The position numbers and the translations under genes are program-made. 64,000 bases of DNA from Abelmoschus esculentus (lineage: Eukaryota > Streptophyta > Magnoliopsida > Malvales > Malvaceae), in NCBI GenBank assembly GCA_035048815.1, contig JAUCBN010000049.1, positions 3,541,501 to 3,605,500 of the forward strand. Direction: 5' to 3'. This document shows positions 21,441 through 32,354 of the stretch, piece after piece. Within the stretch, counting starts at the first letter, position 1. Every line of letters begins with the position of its first letter. Under the pieces are notes generated by a model, which worked only from the letters and a program-made list of their open reading frames with translations, did no database searches and had not been told where the DNA came from.

Positions 21441-22791
21441 CGGCCTCAATCCTAAGTATAGGATCTCGATGTTGTGTGGACGCGGGCCTAACTTTTGTGT
21501 ATTCTTGTGATGTGACATGTATATGTTGTGCGATAATATACATACATTTATGCCATGTGATAGGGAAGCATGCTAGACCATCATACCATACACGATATTT
21601 ATTTGCTTTGCTTTATTGCTTATGATATGCATGATTTTGGGCCGAGTTCGCCGTACCCACTGAGCTTGTGTAACTCAGCGTTCGAAATGTGTTTTCGTGC
21701 GTAGGTTAGGTGAAGCTGGTTTTGTGGAGCACCATCGAGGTTTGGATTTCAACATCGACTTCTGTTAGAGTACAATGATTAGATGTAGTGGGCTAGTACT
21801 TTGTCGAATCCTATATGTATTGTAACTCTGTTTAATTATTTGGGTCGAATGTTTTAAATGGTTTTGTAATATTTGGAGCTCCGTATTTTTAAATATTGGA
21901 CCATGTCACTTTTGGATTTGAAACCTTTGATATGTTATGATTTGATTTGGACTTGAACCGATTTTACTTGGGCTTGGAGCCAAATTTTGAAATACAGGTT
22001 TTGGGCCGGAGGCCCAATTTGACATCTGGGTTGGGGTGTTACATTTTGTTTAGAAGTCCTCTATATCGCTCTCAAGCTTCGTATATCGCTTCGTCATCAA
22101 CCTGCCGAAAAGAAGTAATTTAATTACGTAATCTATCAGTCAAATTAGTAGAACTAAATCGAGCAACAAAATTACGACATAATTTCGCCCAAGATCCTAT
22201 AGATCCGGATGGAATATTATTTAACCACGTTTTAGGTCTATCTCGTAATGGATAAGGGAATAATTTTAATCTCAGGATATCCTCATGGACTCCTTTAATC
22301 TTGAATGAGTTGCAAATCTCCAAGAAAGATTTGAGATGTTGCCTCACATCTTCGGTTGTCGATCCGCCAAATTGACCAATCGTGTTGATCATATTGAACA
22401 TCATTGGCTTTAATTCAAAATGTGTTGCTTCGATTTCTGGTGCAACAACTCCTGGATTTAATCCATTAAGATCTTCCTCCAAGTAATCTCGAATAGCCCT
22501 GCGTCTAACTTGAATCGGTGGTTGGTCATCTATGTCATCTCCTATTGCCACGGTATTTTGATTGTCGATAAGAGGAAAAGAATTTGCCATAGCTGCTTAC
22601 TGTTCATGTATCCTTATACGAAAAACTTGTTCGGTTTCGGGTTCAAATGAATGTTCTTCTGATGTTGGTCTGGACCTGGTCATACACAGTAACAAAAAAA
22701 AAATTGTAAATTATTTGAATCGGAATATAAACTTAAAAGAAATAAAATAAAATAAAATGCAAGAAACTAAAAACAAATTTGCTATTGTCAA

Positions 22792-22809
22792 TCCCTGGCA
22801 ACGGCGGCA
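22792..22809 (-). other. Primer-binding site of element G, degenerate tRNA-Asp type
   Basis: The minus strand reads TGCCGCCGTTGCCAGGGA, two mismatches from the tRNA-Asp complement. It lies six bases from the LTR end. Confidence 0.8.
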
Positions 22810-22815
22810 AAAACT

Positions 22816-24071
22816 TGTTGTGTATTTTCAGTATTTGCAATTACGTAGAAGTGTACACGTTTTCAAGTTATAGTATAAAAGTTATCGTATCCAAAGGGAT
22901 TGGTGCGCCTTTTAGAATCTAATCTCTTGCACTAAAATGAAAAAACACAAGTTGTTTAGAGAATCGATTTGAAATAAAATTAAATAATAAATAAGCAAGT
23001 AAAGTAATCGAGATAATAAATAAGATAAATGAGGATGGGCTATTCCAATTTATGGAATGACTGTCGAATGACTTCTTCTTCGTAAGTGAGTGTTCGCATC
23101 GCTCAAATCGTTCCGGCAATTGGGCTCAGTCGAATATTGCCTAGTCAGTTCTTCGAATTGCCAATTCTTTGAATGCTTGGGCAATTGCGATGAGGGAATT
23201 GCCCGGGCAATTTGAGCGACTATCCTTAAGGTTCGGCAAAGCATTGCTTCTGTTAGCCGTTGAAATCCTGCACTTATCCCTAAGCCGGATTAGTTCTCTC
23301 GCACTTGGATCGAACCATGCCTATTTGTTTCGTGAATCCAATTCTCCCGAATCTGGATAAATAAGTTGTTTTTCGAGGTCCTTTCCCAATTCTCCCACAA
23401 ACAAATTAAGTAAAAAGAATAGGCAAAACTTAATTAAGAACACACACAAACTTACATAGAAATCAAACTAAGTTAATCCATAACATAGAATAACCCAAGC
23501 CAACTTAGAATTAGTTCATGGCTGGGAAAAAGTTTCCAACAAACATTCCTCTCATCACTCGAATAAGACAAAATAAAGATGAAGAAAACAACTATCACTT
23601 GCTTCCACTCTCTCTATCTCGATCTAGCCTCCCCTCCTTGATGTGGACGTCATGCTCCTTATATGGAGTTGATGATCAATCATGATGAAAGAATAACATA
23701 TAATTGGAAATAACTTTGAAAGAATATATCCAATTTATGTTTTATTCAAATCCTCTGTTTTCTTCTTTGCTCCAATCATCCAAGCTTTCCATATTTCCTT
23801 TCATTGACCTTATCTTTCATTATTTCTTTCCATGGATGGCTCTTCTTCATCAAGAATTTCTTTCAACAAAACATAGAAACAAACCACAACAATATCTTTT
23901 TCCACCAAAAATCAAACGATTAAAGACATAAGGTGACAACTAATGAAGATATTAAAATGAAACTAATTAAGTGCTTAAGTATAGCAATAAACATGAGTAA
24001 AAAGGGGAATAAAGCAGCACAATATAACACATAACAAATAGCAAAACTATGCCTTTAAATTCTCCTAGACA
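22816..24071 (-). mobile_element. 5' LTR of element G
   Basis: On the minus strand it starts TGTCTAGGAGAATTTAAAGG at 24071 and ends ...ACACAACA at 22816 beside the primer site, about 1256 bp. The right boundary is supported because homology between the two Cys-rich gene loci begins just beyond it, at about 24092. No gene within. Confidence 0.7.
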
Positions 24072-24131
24072 ATAAACATACAACACAACCAAACTAATAT
24101 TTGTCCAAGGTTGAAGAAGAAGAAGAGAGGA

Positions 24132-24530
24132 ATGGCAAGTACAAGGATGAAGGTGATTAACATAGCAATGGTGATCAGCATGATCGGACACGAAGTCGTC
24201 GTGACTGCAAGAAATTGCCTAAAGGACTATCTTCCTACATGTGATTCGGGTTCTTGTCAAATCACGTGCGAAATTATTTGTTCGGGATTGAGCGTTGCTA
24301 GTTCCTCTGGAACAATAAAGTCGAAAATGGCTTCCTTTCATGACCGAGGTATTTTATTATTCAAAGAAAATAAAATTTTTAGATTGTATGAAATTTAAGA
24401 AAGATCATATATTGAAATACATTTTCTTGGTGTAGGTATTCCTCATCCGTGCTCGCCTTCTCCCTCGTTGTTGCCTTCTTCTTCGTCTTCTCCTTTTAGA
24501 CATCCTAATGATTTGTCGAGGAATGAATGA
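24132..24530 (+). CDS. Small secreted Cys-rich (thionin-like) protein gene, two exons
   Basis: This is the one plausible host gene. The ATG at 24132 opens MASTRMKVINIAMVISMIGH, a hydrophobic signal-peptide-like start; an in-frame ATG at 24111 is less likely because the paralogue lacks it. The Cys-rich core is NCLKDYLPTC, then SCQITCEIIC. A GT donor at 24349 and AG acceptor at 24434-24435 define an 87-bp A/T-rich intron. Splicing gives about 103 residues ending SRNE, with a Ser/Pro-rich tail; without splicing it would stop at 24398. It resembles plant thionin-like families by layout only. A decayed paralogue lies at 39920. Expression is unknown. Confidence 0.6.
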
Positions 24531-24697
24531 TCATTATCAATTAATTACAATAAGTTTATAAGTTACTATGCATACAAACTTATGCAATTGTTTGAATTTG
24601 ATGATAAGAAAGAGATTGTGTGTGTGTTATATGTAATATAATCATGTTCTTGAAAAATCAAAAAAGAATGGTCCATTCCTCTACAAATTCTCTTTAT

Positions 24698-24702
24698 GTT
24701 CT
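24698..24702. repeat. Target-site duplication of the plus-strand Athila (left copy)
   Basis: GTTCT immediately precedes the 5' LTR and recurs at 39305-39309 after the 3' LTR. It confirms the outer limits of the 14.6-kb insertion. Confidence 0.95.
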
Positions 24703-25965
24703 TGATAAGTGTTCAAAATAGTTAATATTTTGTACTTAATTACTCCTTGATTTGATGAATTATGTTATTGATATTGATGTTTTATATGTGTTTTTGTGCA
24801 AGACTGTGAATCTAGAAAATGCACTTAAATAGCCTATTTTTGAAGTTTTTTTTTATTTATTTTTGACCTGGCACTCAGTCAGTAGCTTCTAGAAGATGAC
24901 GTCAGCAAGTGCGTGATAACTTTTCAGCGTTCTAGATAGCTTATCAACTGGAATTTAAATTTTAAATTTGGATTTATCTTTTGTAATTTGAATTTAAATA
25001 TTTTTTAGAATTATCTAGGATTTATCCCCTAATTTTAGGGTTTGTAAAAGGCTATAAATACCCATCTTGGGTAAGCCTAAAACATCTTCATTTCATCTTT
25101 TAACCCTAGGATTTTCTTTCATCTATTGGTTTCTTTCTTTATTTTTTTCATGCTTTTATTTTTTTATTTTATTTTTATGTCAAGCATAATTCTTTCCATA
25201 ATTATGTTCGGCTAATTTCTCTTTAGCCAAGGGCTTAAGCGATGACTCGATTCAAATGTGAGGATTGAAAAGCGCATTATTAACTTTGATTTTTATTTCT
25301 TCAAGTTTTCTTTTGAACTTATTTTTAAAATTAAATTGATTTCAAAACTAAAGATTGACTTTAGTCAAGACTTTGATTTAATTACTTGTGTGGGAGGAAA
25401 GATCGGCTATTGAAGCAATCCGACTTCCTGGGAACAAACTTAGCAAATTGAGTGCTAAGAAGAAAACTAAGATTGGACCAGTTATTATTGAAATAACATA
25501 ATCCAAGTCGGTTTAAATGATTTAAATGATTTTTTTTACAAACATTGAGTTGGTGGATTAATCCATGAAACCAATATCAAAGATAGAATTGGGTATTCGG
25601 TTTAGAATTTTTGCTTCAAGGATATAATCTTGAAAGCTAATTATCAACGTAAAATCCCGAAGTGAAAATCTTTTTCCAATGATCTATTTAAATCGAGTCA
25701 AAGCGAAAGCCTAAGGCTAGTTTTTATTATAATTAAATTATTTTCTTTATTTTATTCTCTTCAATCATTTAGTTTCATTATATTCAACAACACCCCCCTT
25801 TTACTTAAAAATCATTCAATATATTTGGATCGCCAATCAAACAAGCGTAATTAGGAAGTTTCTAGTCCCTGTGGGATCGACCCTTACTTCTCCTATACTA
25901 TATTTAATTTCCTATTTATTGTTTGAGAATAAGGAATTTATTTTGACACTACACGACGCGTGTCA
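24703..25965 (+). mobile_element. 5' LTR of plus-strand Athila
   Basis: 1263 bp, from TGATAAGTGTTCAAAATAG to ACACGACGCGTGTCA. TATA box TATAAATA at 25053-25060 precedes 'cccatcttgg', the probable transcription start area. The 3' LTR at 37190 matches it apart from the 1-kb insert. Confidence 0.95.
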
Positions 25966-25968
25966 AAT

Positions 25969-25986
25969 TAGCGTTGTTGCCGGGGA
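25969..25986 (+). other. Primer-binding site of plus-strand Athila, tRNA-Asp type
   Basis: TAGCGTTGTTGCCGGGGA has three mismatches, all of the C-to-T or G-to-A type, to the tRNA-Asp complement. It begins three bases after the LTR. Confidence 0.88.
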
Positions 25987-26053
25987 CTACGACAAAGTAA
26001 CTGATTTAATTTTTTTGATTTTTTACTAGGAAAATTTGGAATAACAAGTGACA

Positions 26054-27428
26054 ATGGGAGACGACAATCGAACCATCCAGCAACTCAATGCGGCACCTAA
26101 TGATTATCAGCCGTTGTGCATAACATTCCCAAATGGTTATACGCCATTCACCCTTAAGACTGGATTAATTCATCTCCTTCCAACCTATCACGGTTTGCCG
26201 AGTGAAAATCCACATAAGCATCTCAAGGAATTTCACATGGTTTGTTTGAGTACAAAACCACAAGGAGTTTCTGAAGACCAAATTAAACTTCGCGGCTTTC
26301 CTTTTTCTTTAGTTGATATATCAAAAGATTGGTTATTTGATTTACCTTCGAATTCTGTTACAACTTGGACTGATATGGCTTGTCTTTTTCTTTTTAGGTT
26401 CTTTCTAGTAACTAAGGCGAGTGAACTGAGGCGAAGTATACTGAGTATCCGACAAAAGGATACTGAAACCTTGTATGATTAATGAGAGCGCTTTAAAAAG
26501 CTATTGGCTAATTGTCCACAGAACGGCTTAAGCGAACAAATATTGCTCCAATATTTTTATGAAGGTTTAACACCTATGGATATGAAGGTAATTCATGCGG
26601 AAAGTGGAGGAGCACTTGTCAACATGACTCCTACCGCGGCTAGAACATTAATATCTACTATGGTCGTTAACTCTGCAAGTGAACCATCTCGACAGGTTCA
26701 TGAGGTAAGTACAGTTTCATTAGAAAATAAAATTGATAAATTAACTAACATTGTTCAATATCTTATTGTAGATAAAAAAAGGCGTTGCTAGACTTTGCGA
26801 GATAGGTAGAAGTCCAAATTCATCATTAGAGTCTATTATTGAGCGACTAGCAAATTTCCAAGAGAAGTTTCAAAACCGCATTGAGACCCACCTACAAGAA
26901 ATTGACAAACGAATCTCCCAATTAGCTAAAGTCATAGGAAGATTAGAATCACAAGGAAAACTTCCCTCCTAAACTGAGCTAAACCCAAGGGAAAACGTTA
27001 GTGCCATTACCCTTAGAAGTGGTACAGTTATTAATCCTGAAGTTCTGAAAGAAACTACTGCACAACCGAAAAAAGAGAAAGAAACGCCGATTTTCGAGTC
27101 TCAAGGTAAAACTTCTTCTCCTTCGCCTCCTACCCCTTCTATTCCTCAAGAGATTGCATCTCCATTTCCGTCGCGATTGGCGAAACGTGACAAAAAGGTT
27201 GAGGAAAAGGAAATTATTGATATATTCAAAAAGGTGCAAGTCAATATACCTCTTTTGGAAGTGATCCGACAAGTGCCAAGGTATGCTAGATTTTTAAAAG
27301 AGTTGTGCACTACAAAGAGGAAATTGACTGGTAACGAGAAGGTAAATTTGGGAGAAAATGTTTTCGCGGTATTTCAGCGAAAGCTTCCGCCAAATATGAA
27401 AGATCAAGGTATGTTCGCTATACCGTGT
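26054..27428 (+). pseudogene. Athila gag and start of protease
   Basis: The ATG at 26054 (MGDDNRTIQQLNAAPNDYQ) starts Gag. Motifs are CITFPNGYTPFTLKTGLIHL, GFPFSLVDISKDWLFDLPSN and SELRRSILSIRQ. Two adjacent stops, TAA TGA at about 26480, replace the YW of the family consensus; the same frame resumes at ERFKKLL. The zinc knuckle region has decayed near 26790, where the frame shifts. The linker ITLRSGTVINPEV and the protease lead-in (IPLLEVIRQVPRYARFLKEL, PPNMKDQGMFAIPC) reach 27428, where solo LTR D interrupts the frame. Confidence 0.88.
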
Positions 27429-30400
27429 TGTAACATCCCGAATTTGGGTCTAGAAGTTTTGGTGTTGTTTAGGGAGGTTCGATTCGGGTCGAATAGGATT
27501 TCTTCAGTTCATTAATTACGGGTAATTAAAATATTAATATTTTAATCGGATGAATAGTAAATTTCTAGAAAAGTTCTAAAAATGTTAAAATAATGTTTTA
27601 AGGCTAATGGAATGTTAATTGAGTCTAAATTTGGTTGGATTAAGCTTAATTAATATTTAGTGACTAAAATGTAAATTTTGAAGAGTTAGTGGCAAAATTA
27701 TAATTTTGCCGAAAATTTGGGTTTTTGTGACTAAATTGAAAATTAAGCCAAAGCTTAAAATCCTTAGAGGGTCATTAACCCAAAATGTTTTAATTAGAGA
27801 TATTTCATCAAAATTGGTTTTAATTAACGGTTAATCACATTTTCCTTTTAACTCTATTTTCTCATCTTTTTCTCTCAAATTTTCTCTCCATGGTTTCTCA
27901 AATCACTTGCTGAATTCTTCTCTATTTTTATCAAGATTCATCTCATTTTGTTCAGCATTTCATCCTCTTCAAAACCTCTCAATTTGTTTTACAAAATCAT
28001 CAACGGATTTCAAGGAAATTCTAGAGAAGAATTCACGTCAATTTTGGTGAAAGCATCTCAAAGGTAATTTCTGGTTTTCTTTTGAATTATAAGGTTCTTT
28101 AAATGATATTCCCAAGCATTTGGCTTACAAATCTTTAATCTTAACTTGATTTTGTATTTTAGTTCAAGATTTTGGAGTTTTTATGGAAATTAAAAGAAAA
28201 TAAGTTAGATCTTGTGTAGGGCTGTAAATAGGATGATTTTATATGGAATTATACCTAATTGGATGATTAAATGAGTCTTGTAATGATTTCACATAATTTT
28301 AGTCCCGGAATAATTGAATCGATGTTGTTAGAAGTGATTTTCGGGTGGTTTTATTGGTTTTTTGTGATGTTCTGTTTTTTCTGGAGGTATAAGGTAGGTT
28401 TGAAGGTGTTTTTAGTTCATAATTGAGGAGTTTTAGGTGTTAGTTTCATTAGGTTAGTGGCTGGTGTAGTTTTTGGATGTTTTCGGCTTAGTTTCGGCCT
28501 TTTCGGCTTGTTTTTCGGTAGAGTTAGTGAAGGTTAGTGTTACTGCTGTGTTGAGAATATTTTAATGTACATATGCTCTGTTTTGGTGATGTAGAAGAAG
28601 TGCAAGAAAGCTCTTAAGTGTTTGGTGCATTGGCGTTACCATTGGAGCATCGGCGAAAGCTTGTTTTGCTTGTCGGTGAGTGAATTTGGGTTTACAAGCG
28701 GTTCATAACGTTTGGTTATGTTTTGTGTATTATGGAACAGTGTAAAAAGCTTTCCATAGTTCAAGAGTAAGTGATTTCTATGGTTTTGAAGTATTTCCCT
28801 ACGTTTTGACTATTTATAATGGCCTTGTGGAAGATGTTTTCATAGAGATTTTGTGAATGCATAAATTGCATTTTGAAATGATGCATGCATTGTTAGTTGC
28901 CGTAAATGCAAGGTTTATAATGGTATTCATGGCTTTTGAAAGCATGAGAATGATTTGGAACAAATTGTGGTTATTTGCCTTACCTTTGATTAAGCCGTTG
29001 AGCATGATTTTGGTTCACTTGATGAACATATTTTGAATGCATTATGAACAACAAGTTAACATGCACGATTGAAATGATATTGGCTTAGTGACACTAATTA
29101 TAGTTACGAATACAAATGACATGTCATTAGGATAGAATGCACTATAAAGATTATGAGAATATTAATGTTGCCTACATGTAAACAAGGGTGACTTTGTGTC
29201 CGACCGTGCATATAGATGACCCTACGTAGACAAGGATGACTTTGTGTTTGACCGTGTGTAGTGGGATAACATGTATACAAGGGAGACTATGTGTCCAACC
29301 GATGCATGTTGAGACTAAGTGTCTCTAATTATGGAACAAAGAATCCGTGTATTCGGTGAGCTTAAGGTTCACAACAAGTTGTCACTTGAACGCCTATATG
29401 CATGATTCATGAATTGATTTGAGTACGAACATGAGCATGATTTGTTTATGCATACTTTGATTTAGCACAAAATGTACAAGGTATGATCTTAAATGGTTTT
29501 AAGTGCTGCATTGATGAACTTGTTTTTAAGAGCTACCTCACTAAGCATGTTTTGCTTAATCTCTGTTTTCATCCTTGAAGAGAAATAAAGGCTTTTTGGA
29601 AAACATTTGGAGCAAGTAGTTCAAGGGGAGAAACCTTACTCATTTTTGGTATGATTTGGCAAAATAAATAAGACTTGACAATGTGTAAACTTTGTCTTTA
29701 GAGAGATTGTTTTGAGTTAGCAAGAAAGGTTGTAAAAGTGACCTATGAACATGATTCCTTGTTGTTGGATTGATTGGTATGCTATTGTGTTTTTCTTGTG
29801 GTATGTTTACCTTTGTATGGTTTTGACTATTGTGAAAAAAATTAGGAAGCATGCCTATAGGAGTTGTGGGGTCTATGATGGTTTCAATTGGTTGTATAAC
29901 TTGTTCTTAATGTTTAGGAATTATGCATATAGTTGATGGTGGTCAATGTTTGTTTATAGTATGGGTTAAATCTACTTAAAAGGACTGATTTTATGTTTCT
30001 GGGCACAAAAGTTTCGAAACCTTAAGGAAGGTTTCGAAACCTTTATCAAATAGTTTCGAAACTTCCAGGTAGGTTTCGAAACCTTGCGGCCTAGTTGGAT
30101 ATTAGAACCTTACTGGAATGAAAGTTTCGAAACTTTCAAGGAAAAGTTCCGAAACCTTTTCCATAAATTTTCGAAACCTTCAATTAAGGTTTTGAAACCT
30201 TTGATTGGTTATTAGTTGATAGTTGTTGGAATTGCATTTTAGTCCCAGATATCTTCCTATGTTTAATTATGGTAGCTACGAATGTTATTTTGAGTTAAAA
30301 TTTCACCTTGATGCATAAAGTTGACTTAATTTCAAGTTGGCTAACTTAAATTGGATGTAGTCCCTAGAAATTAAAAGTTTTACATTTTGGTCCCTAGTTA

Positions 30401-30760
30401 GTGAAGCATGTAACTGATGATGTTAGAATGCTCCGTTTGGTCTGAAATTTATCATGAGTGTTCTTTGCATGTTTAATTGAACTTTGATGGAATGAATTTC
30501 TACCGTGTCAATAGAATTTAAAATATTCACGTTTTAGTCCTTAAGTAGCTCATGTGTTAATCGAGTGCTAAATTGTTGTGGAATTGCTTCCATTCTTCTT
30601 TTGCATGAAATCAAAATAATTATGCATTTAGATAAGATATAAAAAATATTATAACGGTTTCAGGGTTGTTTATCGGATCGGGCCTTCGCGAGTTTGGTTT
30701 GATATTCCCCGTGTAATCCATTAGAGTCGGTTCTGTCTAGGCCAAGCTAAGGGGGTTACA
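27429..30760 (+). mobile_element. Solo LTR D, 3.3 kb, inside Athila protease
   Basis: It begins TGTAACATCCCGAATTTGGG and ends GCTAAGGGGGTTACA, 3332 bp, unusually long for an LTR. Flanks CGTGT (27424-27428) and GGTGT (30761-30765) form a 5-bp target duplication with one mismatch. No primer site, polypurine tract or internal region is present, so LTR-LTR recombination has removed the interior. The protease frame continues on both sides. It carries a minisatellite near 29176-29320 and the GGTTTCGAAACC cluster at 30010-30200. Confidence 0.92.
30010..30200. repeat. Cluster of GGTTTCGAAACC palindromes in LTR D
   Basis: Perfect 12-bp palindromes lie at 30030-30041 and 30072-30083. About six variants retain a TTCGAAA-like core, for example at about 30010, 30051, 30123, 30145, 30168 and 30187. 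Flanking LTR sequence aligns with the copy at 1-1741, where this slot holds GGTATCGATACC. Confidence 0.9.
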
Positions 30761-30860
30761 GGTGTAAAATTTGAATTTTTTTATTAATCGTGCTATGTGT
30801 GATTTAGGAGCTTCAATTAATGTTATGCCTCTTTCTGTTTATAAATCGATTACTAACGAG
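30761..30860 (+). pseudogene. Athila protease, catalytic segment between two insertions
   Basis: This 100-bp piece encodes the active-site segment RAMCDLGASINVMPLSVY, then SITNE. It is bounded left by the end of solo LTR D and right by plastid-derived DNA. The catalytic Asp is kept; a small indel near 30770 disturbs the frame. Confidence 0.85.
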
Positions 30861-31900
30861 CGCGCCAATGTTTTTCAATGAAGTCTATCATTTAATCAAA
30901 ATAATTGATCCTTTTGAGAAATCAATGTCTTACTCCATTACTTTGAAAGAACAAAACAAGAGAATAATAGCCTGACAAATGGTTCGGTCCGATTCGGGTT
31001 TACGCAAGATCCGAAGCGAACCCATCGTTGATTTGAGATATTGATAGGGTGAATACCCAGTCTATTCAATGCTAGGCATAATGAGTATAAGGACCTCAAA
31101 AATGCTCTTTTCGTCATATGAATCTTAAGGTGTATGAAGTTTCATGTTTGATATTTTAATCAGGATGATAGAGACTCCATTTAACTTAGGTTGATCTAGG
31201 CCCGAAGCAGACCTACGTCAAGATAACCCTTCCTTTCTTTGAAACACTTTTGGAGTGTTCTTGTATCAGTAATGAATCAGAGCACGCGGAACCATCTTCT
31301 TTTTTTCTCTTAGAAAAATATATATTATATGGTAGACTAACTGATCTTTCTATCGGTTAATGAAAGAGCCCAAAGCAAAAAAAATGCATGCTAGGTCTTT
31401 GAAATAGGCCGAATCATTTTAAAAATTATCAGTTCGATCTGTTTTACCTAGAAGGCCTACGGTTTGAGTCCGTATAGCCCTATATTTTCTATTTTCTCTT
31501 TTATTAATTTTAAATTTTCAGTAAATTAATAAAAATGAAAATAATATTCTTAAAACTAAAGCAAACTAAAACAATAAAGAATATCCAAATAAAACTAAAA
31601 AAATTGTATAGTTTTTTTGCTAGTTATTGTATTCTTTGTTGATTGGAATTGGTATCTTCCAGTTGCTTGGTTAAAATCATTCCCATATTTTACTGTCCGT
31701 AATCAAAGAGTTGGTGAGATTTCTTCCGGTATACCACCAAATTTGTGTGAATCCTTGGAGTCAAAATTATGACACGAATTCGGTAAAGGTAAAAAAAAAA
31801 GAAAAAAAACAACCTAATTCAACTCAACTCAAATCGAATCTAATATTGAGTCGCACGGATCTAAGAGCGCCTTAATTGTATGGATTTGTTGACACGATTG
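30861..31900 (+). other. Nuclear plastid DNA insert: trnV-UAC intron, 3' exon and spacer
   Basis: The text is not retrotransposon-like. It matches my memory of the plastid trnV-UAC group II intron, including the segments 'gaatacccagtctattcaat', 'gatctaggcccgaagcagac' and 'gaatcagagcacgcgga'. It ends in a tRNA-Val 3' exon at about 31448-31482, followed by an A/T-rich spacer that would lead toward ndhC. Boundaries are placed where Athila protease stops (ITNE) and resumes (FKETRV). The 5' exon is absent, and the left edge lies close to the intron's 5' splice site. Sequence comparison with a plastid genome would settle it. Confidence 0.75.
31448..31482 (+). pseudogene. trnV-UAC: trnV-UAC 3' exon fragment
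   Basis: The sequence 'agaaggcctacggtttgagt' followed by 'ccgtatagcccta' matches the T arm and acceptor end of plastid tRNA-Val(UAC). It has about three substitutions, including C to T in the T-loop region. Without the 5' exon it cannot make a tRNA. Confidence 0.7.
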
Positions 31901-31904
31901 TATG

Positions 31905-32354
31905 GATTTTAAGGAAACAAGAGTAACTATACAATTGGCGGATTGTTCCATCATTTATCCAGAGTGAGTACTGAAAAATGTTCTGGTAAAAGTCGATGCT
32001 CTTATTTTTCCTATTGATTTTTATATCATCGACATGGAAAGCGATAGAACCAACACTTGTTCTGAAATTCTTTTGGGACGATCATTCTTAAGTACCGCAC
32101 ACACAAAGGTTGATGTAAGAAGCGATATTTTAAAAATGGAATTTGACGTTGAGGTAGTAGAATTTGATGTTTACAAAGCAATGAAATATCCTGATCAAGT
32201 TGAAAGAATTAATTCTATCGTTATTATCGATCCACTTGTTGATACATTTTTAGAAACTAATTTTTTCAATTTTTACAAGGATCATGAAATTCGCTACGAA
32301 GAAGACGAAAGGGAGTTGGAAAATATTTTCTTTGTCAATTCTATTTTTCTCTAG
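31905..32354 (+). pseudogene. Athila protease, C-terminal part
   Basis: It resumes with KETRVTIQLADCSIIYPE and one in-frame stop near 31968. It continues through NVLVKVDALIFPIDFYIID and SEILLGRSFLSTAHTKVD, in which the usual GRPF is GRSF. It ends in a tail parallel to element E protease (VYKAMKYPDQVERIN). Confidence 0.85.

Larger units (their letters stand above)
19810..22043 (+). mobile_element. Solo LTR F of a chromovirus-type element
   Basis: It is 2234 bp, from TGTAATGACCCGGATTTCGG to TTGGGGTGTTACA, with the TGTAA...TTACA ends usual for chromovirus LTRs. Flanks are ATTTG (19805-19809) and TTTTG (22044-22048), a one-mismatch 5-bp target duplication. It lies inside element G gag, with no primer site or internal region. 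It carries a palindrome cluster (20682-20932) and a minisatellite (21190-21440). No coding potential is supported. Confidence 0.88.
19011..22680 (-). pseudogene. Element G gag, split by solo LTR F
   Basis: The part 22680-22044 encodes MTRSRPTSEEHSFEPE, then DYLEEDLNGLNPGVVAPEIE, FGGSTTEDVRQHLKSF and LFPYPLRDRPKTWLNNIPSG. The part 19809-19440 resumes with MHGFPLWTQVMMFYN and MMLDASANVILLDKPAEEA, and ends in the zinc-knuckle motif CDLCNGNHDSSKC. After that, stops accumulate to about 19030, where only RPQGG-like traces remain. The two parts join sensibly if 19810-22043 and one target copy are removed. Confidence 0.85.
19011..24071 (-). mobile_element. Athila-like element G, 5' part, with solo LTR F inside
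   Basis: Minus-strand order: 5' LTR (24071-22816), primer site (22809-22792), gag (about 22680-19011), with solo LTR F (19810-22043) splitting gag. The protease of G resumes at 6998 beyond element E. No pol, accessory ORF or 3' LTR of G is present. Confidence 0.8.
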
